Source: Anaerolineae bacterium (GTDB lineage Bacteria; Chloroflexota; Anaerolineae; B4-G1; SLSP01). Taken from it: DNA of 5,951 nt. Position 1 is the first letter of the stretch, and every line of letters starts with the position of its first letter. Shown here in pieces: positions 1 through 5,951 of this stretch. The stretch lies in NCBI GenBank assembly GCA_016928755.1, contig JAFGKB010000267.1:1-5951 (forward strand), given 5' to 3'. Both the position numbers and the translations under genes were made by a program. Under the pieces are notes generated by a model. The model was not told where the DNA came from, made no database searches, and saw only the letters and a program-made list of their open reading frames with translations.

Positions 1-1506
1 CTGCTTTATAAACTTGAACTCACGTTTTTAGAACCCCCGGTTACGTTGGAACGACTGGAAGAAGCATTGCGTGAAGATTACCATATTCTGCACTACCTGG
101 GACACGGTGTTTTTAACCCACGTCGAGGCCAGGCCGCCCTTTATCTGCAAGACGAGGCCGGTCATACCCAGGTAGTGCTTGATGAATCCCTGGTTTACAC
201 TGTCGCCCGCCAGGACACCCGCCCGCAACTCATCTTTTTAGCCGCGTGCCAGAGTGCCGCCCGCTTAACTGCCGATGCGTTTCTCGGACTGGCTCCCAAA
301 TTCATCGAAGTTGGCGTCCCGGCTGTGGTGGCTATGCAAGATTATGTCTCGCTGGAGAGCGCGCGTAAGCTTACCGGGACTTTCTACCACCGGCTGGTAC
401 GGCATGGCCAAGTGGATAAAGCGATTAACGAGGCTCGGAGTACCTTGGTAAGTGCCGGGCGACCCGACGCCGCAGTACCGGTATTGTTAACCCGTCTGCG
501 TTCCGGCTCAGTCTGGCAGGGTGAAGCCGATGCCCGTGGCACTGTATTAGGTGATAAGCCCCATATCTTCTGGTCGGGCCTGATTAGTAATATCAAGCGC
601 GGGCGTTGTACCCCCATTATTGGCCCCCGGGCCAGGGGCCGCTGGTTGCCCAATCCCGCCGAAATCGCAAGGGGACTGGCTATTGAACACCGCTACCCTT
701 TCGCCGACAAGGATGATCCTTCCGGGGTAACACGTTATATGGCCAGCAGCCTGGGAGAGGATTTCCCCCGTTATGAGTTATTGGAAGTGCTTATTGAAGC
801 TTTTAAAGAACGTCTCCCGGAAGGCTTAAAGCCAAATAACGATTATAAAACCCTGACAGAATTGGTGCAGGCTGTAAATTGGCGAGATTTAACCGCCAAT
901 GACCCCAATGAGATCCATCGCGTGCTGGCCCACCTGGATTTACCCCTCTATCTGACTACAAACTACGATAACTTTATGACAGAAGCGCTTATCGCACAGG
1001 GCAAAAAGCCAACACGGGAGATATGTCGCTGGAATCAAGACCTCGATTGGCTCCCCTCACGCTTCGACGACGACCCCAATTACGAACCCTCCACCGAGGA
1101 ACCGTTAGTCTATCATCTGTTTGGCAATGATACAGAGATCGACTCATTGGTATTGACCGAGAATAACCATATGGATTTCGTCGTCAACGTAGTATCCGAG
1201 TTAGAGCGTATCCACCCCTACATCCGGGCCGCACTGACCAACACTTCATTGATGTTCCTGGGCTACAGTCTTGAAGATTGGGGGTTCCGGGTCATTATGC
1301 GGGGGCTGGTAGCTCCGTTGCAGCGACGCCGGCGTTTAAAACATGTGGGCGTGCAATTAGAACCGGGAAACGTGCGGGAAGAGGATATGACAGCCGTCCA
1401 CGAGTTCCTCAAGGCATACTTCCAGGATGATAATATCAACGTTTTCCTAGGTACTGTACAGCAATTTGTGGCTGAATTGCGCGAGCATTGGGAAGGTGAA
1501 CAATAG
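1..1506 (+). CDS. CHAT protease domain fused to SIR2-like domain (5' end missing)
   Basis: The frame is open from base 1 and the TAG stop is at 1504-1506. The TTG at 46 is only the first start-like codon, because coding similarity to CHAT domains runs upstream of it, so the true start lies before the window. Counting the codon at base 1 as residue 1, 501 residues are visible. Residues about 1-172 are a CHAT (caspase-like) domain, with the catalytic His in HYLGHG (H35) and the catalytic Cys in FLAACQSA (C83). The domain closes with the usual AVPVL strand. Residues about 193-440 are a SIR2-like domain: nucleotide loop TPIIGPRA (204-211), TTNYDN (319-324), YHLFG with a likely catalytic His (H372), and FLGYSLED (419-426). 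CHAT domains are cysteine proteases; SIR2-like domains in bacterial defence usually break down NAD+. The likely role is a cytoplasmic effector controlled by the STAND protein encoded just downstream. No membrane segment is visible. Domain calls are strong; the substrate and activity are inferred. Confidence 0.93.
   Translation: MLYKLELTFLEPPVTLERLEEALREDYHILHYLGHGVFNPRRGQAALYLQDEAGHTQVVLDESLVYTVARQDTRPQLIFLAACQSAARLTADAFLGLAPKFIEVGVPAVVAMQDYVSLESARKLTGTFYHRLVRHGQVDKAINEARSTLVSAGRPDAAVPVLLTRLRSGSVWQGEADARGTVLGDKPHIFWSGLISNIKRGRCTPIIGPRARGRWLPNPAEIARGLAIEHRYPFADKDDPSGVTRYMASSLGEDFPRYELLEVLIEAFKERLPEGLKPNNDYKTLTELVQAVNWRDLTANDPNEIHRVLAHLDLPLYLTTNYDNFMTEALIAQGKKPTREICRWNQDLDWLPSRFDDDPNYEPSTEEPLVYHLFGNDTEIDSLVLTENNHMDFVVNVVSELERIHPYIRAALTNTSLMFLGYSLEDWGFRVIMRGLVAPLQRRRRLKHVGVQLEPGNVREEDMTAVHEFLKAYFQDDNINVFLGTVQQFVAELREHWEGEQ
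622..640 (+). repeat. GC-rich inverted repeat inside the SIR2-coding region
   Basis: GGCCCC (622-627) and GGGGCC (635-640) are perfect inverted copies around a 7-base loop. They lie in codons 208-214, which encode the nucleotide-binding loop GPRARGR. It is probably a coincidence of proline, arginine, alanine and glycine codons, but it could form a strong mRNA hairpin or be a site of sequencing error. Confidence 0.5.
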
Positions 1507-1509
1507 GAG
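1505..1509 (+). promoter_or_regulatory. Ribosome binding site of the STAND gene
   Basis: AGGAG overlaps the TAG stop of the CHAT-SIR2 gene and lies 9 bases before the ATG at 1519. This spacing supports that start and suggests translation coupled to the upstream gene. Confidence 0.8.
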
Positions 1510-1518
1510 CTACTGTAG

Positions 1519-4500
1519 ATGAAAAACAATCCCTATGTAGGGCCTCGTCCTTATGAACGTTACCAGCGGCAGAATTTTTACGGGCGCAATCGTGAAGCCC
1601 GCGACCTCCTCTCACTACTCTTGGCCGAGAGGGCGGTACTCTTTTATGCCCAATCCGGCGCAGGAAAGACATCACTCCTAAATGCGCGTATCATTCCGGG
1701 ACTAGAAGAAGAAGGCTTTATTGTCCTACCTATGGCACGGGTTGGAAGTGATCTACCTCCCGGTGTTAATGCGGCAGACGTGGATAATATTTTCGTTTTC
1801 AGTGTGCTGATGGGCTTATGTGGCGCAAGTCCCAATCTCCAAGTTCTGCCGGGCCAGACCATTGGAAGTTTTCTGAAATCTTATCTGAGTGAGGAGTCTG
1901 ATCAAGGCAATATAGACTCTTCCGCACTGCCGTTGCTAATTCTCGACCAATTTGAGGAGTTATTCACAACGCACCGTGACCGCTGGAAAGAGGCCGAGGG
2001 TCTTTTTATACAATTAGCCGCAGCGATGGGCGAAATCCCGGAGTTAGGTATCCTCTTTTCGATGCGTGAGGACTACGTGGCCGAAATCGAACCTTACGCG
2101 CCACTGCTGCCCCGGCGGCTGCGTGCCCGGTTCCGTATGGAGCAACTAGGGCCAGAGGGTGCATTGGAGGCAGTTGTTAAACCGGCGGAGAATGCCGGAA
2201 TCCATTTTGCCCCTGGTGTGGCAGAACGGCTCGTCGATGAATTGCGCAGCGTTAAAGTCGCGTCACCTCGCGCTGATGAAGGAGAGCAGGTTATCCTGGG
2301 GCCTTTTGTAGAACCGGTGCAGTTACAAGTGGTTTGCCAACAGCTCTGGGAGAATTTGCCGGAGCAGGAAGACCGTCTTATTGAGTGGGATGAGGTTGAA
2401 CAATATGGCGATATAGACCAGGCACTCACCGATTTCTATGAGAAGACGTTGCAGGCGGCGGGCACTAAGGCGCTGGTTAAAGAACGCCGGTTGCGCCATT
2501 GGTTTTCCGAGAAGCTAATCACGCCTATGCAGACTCGAGGCCTGGCCTTGCGTGGTCGAGACGAAACCGCCGGGCTTTCTAATGCAGCCGTCGAAGTCCT
2601 TGAGCACCACCATATTATACGCTCCGAGATGCGGGCCGGCGCGCGTTGGTACGAATTAGCTCATGACCGGTTAGTAGACCCGATCTTGCAGTCCAATCGT
2701 AGTTGGGAACTGGCCCAGGATACGCCCCTGCGTACCGCCGCACGCGAGTGGAAGAGGAACGGGAATGCGGATTTGCTCTACCAGGGGGATGCACTGCGGG
2801 ACGCGGTGACGTGGGTCGAGACACACCCTGATGAGGTCGAACCTGTAGAACAGGAGTTTCTAGCCGCCAGTACCGAGGTCGAAAATGCCCGTCGTCGCCG
2901 GCGAGTGCGCCTTATCCTTGAAGGTGTAATAGCCGTCGTATTAATGGCGATTGGAATGTTAGGCTGGTGGGCGGAACGCACCAATCGCATCGCCCAATCC
3001 CACCAATGGGTCACCGCATCACAACAAGTACAGCATCTTAACCAAGAATACAGCCTGTTACTGGCCCGGAAAGGTTTAGAGACCTACCATACCAATGAGG
3101 CAGAGATTGCTCTTCGACAGTCTATCATTGATTATTACCCGGCCCGTTTATTAGATGATGGTTCTACAGATTTAGGTTATAGTGTCTATAGCGCTAAGTT
3201 CCGCAATGATGGGCGTTTCTTGGCGATTGGATACTCCAACGGCTACGTGCGGCTATGGAATCTCAGTAATTATAAACAGACTGCGGCTTTAGTTGCCCGA
3301 AGTAGTATCTGGGATTTGGCCTATAGTCCTGATGGTAAACATATCGCTACCGGGACCCATAGCCGTCATATCCATATTTGGGACCTCTCAAATATGAGAA
3401 ATGGCGATGTCCTGACGCTTTCCTCAGCGCGTGTTATCACACTTACCGGGCATACCGATGTGGTTTACGGAGTTGACTACAGTCCAGATGGTCGCTATCT
3501 CGTTTCAGGGGGACAGGATGGCAAGGTTCTTATCTGGGATTTGGAAAGAAATAAATCTCTACCACCTCTTAAGACTTCTCAATGTTCTGTTAGTGATGTG
3601 GCGTATAGTGCTGACGGGCGGTTCCTGGCAGCCGGATGTCAAAGTGGGCAGGTCTCGGTTTGGCCCTTACGAACTGCCACTACCGGCCAACTTACTGTGG
3701 GAGAGGTTTTTACATTAGCGGGGCATACTGCTAGCGTTTACAGCGTAGCCTTTAGCCCTGACCGCCCCCTATTGGCTACCAGCTCTGAAGATCGCACCAT
3801 CCGGCTTTGGGATTTGGACCAACAGGAGATTGATATAACCCTTGTAGGTCACTTAGACACGCCGTTGAGTCTGGACTTCAGCTCTGATGGTGAATTTTTG
3901 GTTTCGGGTGCCCGTGATGCTACAGTGCGTATCTGGAATATCAAAGACCGCCGGCGTGATGCTATGGCTACTCTAACCGGGCATACCAGTGTTATTAATG
4001 TGGTTGCTTTTAGCCCCGATAACCGGTATGTTGTCTCCGGTTCAGGTGACCGTACTGTGCGTATCTGGGATTTGAAGCCATCCTTTGCTGTTCCTTATCT
4101 TACGCTAAGTACCGGTTCAACCGGTGTATCAGTGATTGACCATAGCCCCGGTGGGGCATTCCTGCTCTCTGGACTCCAGGGTGGACAGGTCAATCTCTGG
4201 TCTCTTAAGGACAGTGAGATTATTATGACGGTCCCTGTTATGGATAGCCGGACTTGGGATATTGCCTATAGTAATGATGATCGTTACGCAGTTTTAGCCA
4301 GTGGAAATAAATATGCGCGACTATGGGAGTTTGACCTCCAATCGCTAGATGAGTTAGGCGAGGAGGGCCAGGCATCAACGTCCGCACGCCCGGTGATGAC
4401 ACTTACCGGGCATACCCAAGATGTAAATACCCTCGCCTACAGTCCTGATTATGCCTCACTGGTCACCGGTTCTGATGATTACACGGCGCGGCTATGGGAT

Positions 4501-5169
4501 ATGACAAAGGTTAAGCCGGTATTAGAGTCGGCGGCTGCCTTTGTGGGGCATACCGGCCCTATCTATTCTGTGGCGTACAGCCCCGACGGACGGTGGATCG
4601 CCACAGGATCAGGTGACCATACTATTAACTTATGGGATGCGAGACAGAACCGGGACTTGGAAACCCGTACCCCGGTAGTAACCCTGACCGGCCATAAACG
4701 CGGGGTCTTTGGCGTGGATTTCGATCCCTATGGGGCTTACTTGGCTTCCGGCTCGTGGGACCGGACGGTACGATTATGGGACCTTACCCTTATAGAGAAT
4801 AGTGATGGTTCAGAAGTCCTGTCGGCAACCCTTAAGTATGTCTTGGCCGGACATGCCGGTTATGTCTATGATGTAGCCTTTAGCCCCGATGGTCAATACC
4901 TGGCCTCTAGTTCATGGGATAAGACGGTACGGTTGTGGGATATAGGGCAAGAACCGCCTAAGACCGTAGCCATTCTTACCGGACACAATAACTATATCTC
5001 AACAATAAGCTTCAGCCCAGGCGGCGCGATTTTGGCTTCCGGGTCGGCAGACGGGACAATCCGCCGTTATCCGGTTCCTTTCGAGATAGTGGATGCCCTA
5101 GCCTGGGATTATATCCCCCATAAGCTAACGGCTGAGGAACGTCTCACATTGTTAGGAGAACAAGAGTAG
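1519..5169 (+). CDS. nSTAND1 NTPase with membrane segment and 14 WD40 repeats
   Basis: This complete gene encodes 1216 residues. The start is ATG after an AGGAG site, and the N-terminus NPYVGPRPY...FYGR is typical of nSTAND1 proteins. The NTPase shows a P-loop AQSGAGKTS (44-52, K50), Walker B LLILDQFEELF (139-149, D143), and a sensor-like SMREDY (181-186, R183). A winged-helix end follows, with YELAHDRLVDPI (378-389). Residues 458-462 are five arginines, directly before a hydrophobic segment at about 465-484. A helical stretch (about 505-536, SLLLARKGLE) comes next, then 14 WD40 repeats (about 551-1187) and a short tail. STAND proteins are ATP-driven switches that oligomerise when their sensor region binds a ligand; here the WD40 propellers would be the sensor. 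The 12-base gap to the CHAT-SIR2 gene implies one operon and that the two products act together. The family call is firm; the ligand is unknown, and the partnership with CHAT-SIR2 is inferred from position. Confidence 0.96.
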   Translation: MKNNPYVGPRPYERYQRQNFYGRNREARDLLSLLLAERAVLFYAQSGAGKTSLLNARIIPGLEEEGFIVLPMARVGSDLPPGVNAADVDNIFVFSVLMGLCGASPNLQVLPGQTIGSFLKSYLSEESDQGNIDSSALPLLILDQFEELFTTHRDRWKEAEGLFIQLAAAMGEIPELGILFSMREDYVAEIEPYAPLLPRRLRARFRMEQLGPEGALEAVVKPAENAGIHFAPGVAERLVDELRSVKVASPRADEGEQVILGPFVEPVQLQVVCQQLWENLPEQEDRLIEWDEVEQYGDIDQALTDFYEKTLQAAGTKALVKERRLRHWFSEKLITPMQTRGLALRGRDETAGLSNAAVEVLEHHHIIRSEMRAGARWYELAHDRLVDPILQSNRSWELAQDTPLRTAAREWKRNGNADLLYQGDALRDAVTWVETHPDEVEPVEQEFLAASTEVENARRRRRVRLILEGVIAVVLMAIGMLGWWAERTNRIAQSHQWVTASQQVQHLNQEYSLLLARKGLETYHTNEAEIALRQSIIDYYPARLLDDGSTDLGYSVYSAKFRNDGRFLAIGYSNGYVRLWNLSNYKQTAALVARSSIWDLAYSPDGKHIATGTHSRHIHIWDLSNMRNGDVLTLSSARVITLTGHTDVVYGVDYSPDGRYLVSGGQDGKVLIWDLERNKSLPPLKTSQCSVSDVAYSADGRFLAAGCQSGQVSVWPLRTATTGQLTVGEVFTLAGHTASVYSVAFSPDRPLLATSSEDRTIRLWDLDQQEIDITLVGHLDTPLSLDFSSDGEFLVSGARDATVRIWNIKDRRRDAMATLTGHTSVINVVAFSPDNRYVVSGSGDRTVRIWDLKPSFAVPYLTLSTGSTGVSVIDHSPGGAFLLSGLQGGQVNLWSLKDSEIIMTVPVMDSRTWDIAYSNDDRYAVLASGNKYARLWEFDLQSLDELGEEGQASTSARPVMTLTGHTQDVNTLAYSPDYASLVTGSDDYTARLWDMTKVKPVLESAAAFVGHTGPIYSVAYSPDGRWIATGSGDHTINLWDARQNRDLETRTPVVTLTGHKRGVFGVDFDPYGAYLASGSWDRTVRLWDLTLIENSDGSEVLSATLKYVLAGHAGYVYDVAFSPDGQYLASSSWDKTVRLWDIGQEPPKTVAILTGHNNYISTISFSPGGAILASGSADGTIRRYPVPFEIVDALAWDYIPHKLTAEERLTLLGEQE
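2911..2970 (+). other. Predicted transmembrane segment in the STAND protein
   Basis: Residues about 465-484 are hydrophobic (leucine, isoleucine, valine, alanine, glycine), broken by a single Glu at 468 and ending in two tryptophans. Five arginines at 458-462 flank the N-terminal side. By the positive-inside rule the NTPase would be cytoplasmic and the WD40 part would lie outside. Hydrophobic segments at this position are common in nSTAND1-WD40 proteins. It could instead be a buried or peripheral helix. Confidence 0.65.
3169..5079 (+). repeat. Fourteen WD40 repeats, probably two seven-bladed propellers
   Basis: Repeats of 36-50 residues end in W-D/N/S or a variant, at about residues 551-582, 593-624, 639-675, 687-717, 731-766, 773-808, 816-852, 860-896, 902-938, 959-994, 1005-1041, 1053-1089, 1106-1142 and 1150-1187. 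Nine have the GH dipeptide (repeats 3, 5-7 and 10-14). Repeats 1, 2, 4, 8 and 9 lack it, and the last ends in RRYPV instead of xLWDL. Fourteen units divide naturally into two seven-bladed propellers (1-7 and 8-14). WD40 propellers bind proteins, peptides or sometimes nucleic acids; as the C-terminal part of a STAND protein this is the presumed sensor. Confidence 0.92.
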
Positions 5170-5178
5170 TGCTATAAT
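5149..5178 (+). promoter_or_regulatory. Sigma70-type promoter of the third gene
   Basis: A perfect -10 TATAAT (5173-5178) is preceded by TGC, making an extended -10 (TGnTATAAT). A -35 candidate TTGTTA (5149-5154, 4 of 6 to TTGACA) lies 18 bases upstream, inside the last codons of the STAND gene. Transcription would start near 5185, giving a leader of about 80 bases before the ATG at 5269. The TATAAT lies in the short non-coding gap, which makes chance less likely, but promoter activity is not proven. Confidence 0.65.
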
Positions 5179-5218
5179 TGTTTGGTTTGTAATCTCAGTA
5201 GAGTAAAATCTAGGTGGA

Positions 5219-5250
5219 GGTGCAACGCTCTTAAGAAAGTGCAATGCACC
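5219..5250 (+). promoter_or_regulatory. Imperfect hairpin in the leader of the third gene
   Basis: GGTGCA (5219-5224) pairs perfectly with TGCACC (5245-5250). Inside it, CGCT (5226-5229) can pair with AGTG (5238-5241) using one G-U pair, around a small loop; unpaired bases at 5225 and 5242-5244 separate the two helices. No T-run follows, so it is not a normal intrinsic terminator. It sits 9 bases before the GGGAGG ribosome site, so it could influence mRNA stability or translation. It could also be a binding site for a regulator. Function is unproven. Confidence 0.4.
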
Positions 5251-5259
5251 ATCTTGTAA

Positions 5260-5265
5260 GGGAGG
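5260..5265 (+). promoter_or_regulatory. Ribosome binding site of the third gene
   Basis: GGGAGG, within AAGGGAGG (5258-5265), lies only 3 bases before the ATG at 5269, closer than usual; pairing through AAGG would give a spacing of 7. An in-frame TAA at 5257-5259 rules out any start further upstream except ATT at 5266, so ATG 5269 is well supported. Confidence 0.75.
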
Positions 5266-5268
5266 ATT

Positions 5269-5951
5269 ATGGACGAAGAGCTTCTTTATTTCAACGGTGT
5301 TAATGGTAAGACAGGTAAGTACGGTGTCCCCGCGATGACGGGCAAAGAAGTTGATGGTCTTGTTGAAAGAATCGTCAAGCCGCCGGCCCAAGACCGTTTC
5401 AACGAACTCAAAGAGCGACTTAAGCGCAATACACTACAACAAATCAAACAACTCCGCGATAAAATACTCTCGGCGGATAGTGCCGAGGATTTAGCAACAG
5501 GTGTAGTGTTACCCTCCCGATGGCAAAGCTCTTTTTTGCAACATCTGGCCCTATTACCGGTAGAGACGATAAAGGCGGCCGCTATCAGTGAGGTCATTAA
5601 CTCTGTCGCCTTTGAGAAATTGATGTTTTGCCTAGATAGCATCCGGCGCATAGAGGGAGAGGCCCGCAGTCTGGGTACATGGTTGCAAGATGAGGATTTG
5701 GCAGGAATAGCCCGGCGTATAGATGCCAGAGATGCAGACACGCAAGCAGAGGCGCGCCGGATGCTAAGGCGTTTTCATAACCTGGGTAGCCAGCTTGCCA
5801 GACGCGATAACGGCAGTTTATTGCGCGCCCCATTATTAGAAACGTGGGCCGGGGAATGGGCAGCCCAGATCCTGGATAGCAACCAACGCATCCAAGACGC
5901 CCTCAGAGATCTCTGTGAGCAGAAGGCCCCGGTGATAGTGCAGCTAGAGTC
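5269..5951 (+). CDS. Unrecognised protein with FNGxxGKTGxY motif (3' end missing)
   Basis: The frame is open from the ATG at 5269 to the edge of the window with no stop (227 full codons), so the gene continues beyond it. The start is set by an in-frame TAA at 5257 and a GGGAGG site. The N-terminus carries a compact motif, YFNGVNGKTGKYGVPAMTG (residues 7-25). From memory, similar FNGxxGxTGxY beginnings occur in proteins found near CHAT genes in Chloroflexota and Cyanobacteria, but I could not check this. Residues about 40-220 look mostly helical and charged, with many leucines, arginines, aspartates and glutamates, and I see no catalytic motif, signal peptide or membrane segment. It has the same strand as the CHAT-SIR2 and STAND genes and lies 99 bases after the latter, with its own promoter candidate. 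It could be a second effector, a protease substrate or an adaptor; the missing C-terminus may hold the deciding domain. The reading frame is firm; the function is unknown. Confidence 0.87.
   Translation, partial: MDEELLYFNGVNGKTGKYGVPAMTGKEVDGLVERIVKPPAQDRFNELKERLKRNTLQQIKQLRDKILSADSAEDLATGVVLPSRWQSSFLQHLALLPVETIKAAAISEVINSVAFEKLMFCLDSIRRIEGEARSLGTWLQDEDLAGIARRIDARDADTQAEARRMLRRFHNLGSQLARRDNGSLLRAPLLETWAGEWAAQILDSNQRIQDALRDLCEQKAPVIVQLE

Noticed and set aside
46..48. TTG as the start of the CHAT-SIR2 gene
   Set aside because: The frame is open upstream to base 1, and the upstream residues fit a CHAT strand before the HYLGHG motif, so the real start lies outside the window.
1663..1674. P-loop loss, since A44 replaces the first glycine of GxxxxGKT
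   Set aside because: The key GKT and the Walker B aspartate are intact, and AQSGAGKT-type loops are, from memory, frequent in nSTAND1 proteins, so the NTPase is probably active.
2094..2429. 111-residue open frame on the - strand
   Set aside because: It is opposite the conserved NTPase-coding region, and its low-complexity serine, arginine and threonine content is typical of a shadow frame.
3431..3718. 95-residue open frame on the + strand inside the WD40 region
   Set aside because: It is in another frame of an obvious WD40-coding stretch, with no family resemblance.
5219..5250. Intrinsic terminator after the STAND gene
   Set aside because: The hairpin is imperfect and is followed by ATCTTGTAAG rather than a T-run, and it lies downstream of the promoter candidate in the leader of the next gene.
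5244..5303. Short leader peptide starting at ATG 5244
   Set aside because: It runs about 19 codons out of frame with the third gene, its ATG is 23 bases from the nearest upstream GGAGG, and it overlaps the true start.
5286..5741. 151-residue open frame on the - strand
   Set aside because: It lies opposite the third gene, which has a clear ribosome site and an open frame to the edge; the - strand product is serine- and arginine-rich without any recognisable motif.

Overview
The window carries three genes on the + strand with almost no spare DNA. It reads as part of an NTP-dependent bacterial conflict or immunity island. Gene content (CHAT, SIR2-like, STAND NTPase with WD40 repeats) and a GC content near 50 % suggest a multicellular or filamentous bacterium rich in signalling proteins. 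Chloroflexota is my best guess and Cyanobacteria is possible; this rests on family distribution, not on a marker gene.

Layout: (1) bases 1-1506 are the 3' part of a gene whose start lies before the window. It encodes a CHAT caspase-like protease domain fused to a SIR2-like NAD-binding or NADase domain. (2) Bases 1519-5169, 12 bases downstream, encode a complete 1216-residue protein: an nSTAND1-type P-loop NTPase, one predicted membrane segment, and 14 WD40 repeats that fit two seven-bladed propellers. (3) Bases 5170-5268 are a 99-base gap with a strong sigma70-like promoter (extended -10) and an imperfect hairpin in the untranslated leader. (4) From 5269 a third gene stays open to the right edge. 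It encodes at least 227 residues with a short N-terminal motif (FNGxxGKTGxY) and then a mostly helical stretch that I do not recognise.

Working model (inference): the WD40 propellers sense an invader-derived or host-derived ligand and the STAND NTPase acts as an ATP-dependent switch. The CHAT-SIR2 protein is the effector, combining a protease with an NAD-targeting domain that could kill or arrest the infected cell. The third gene may be a further effector, a protease substrate or an adaptor; its own promoter suggests it can be made at a different level.

I saw no RNA genes, CRISPR array, insertion sequence, attachment site or clear intrinsic terminator. No gene-free stretch exceeds 300 bases.
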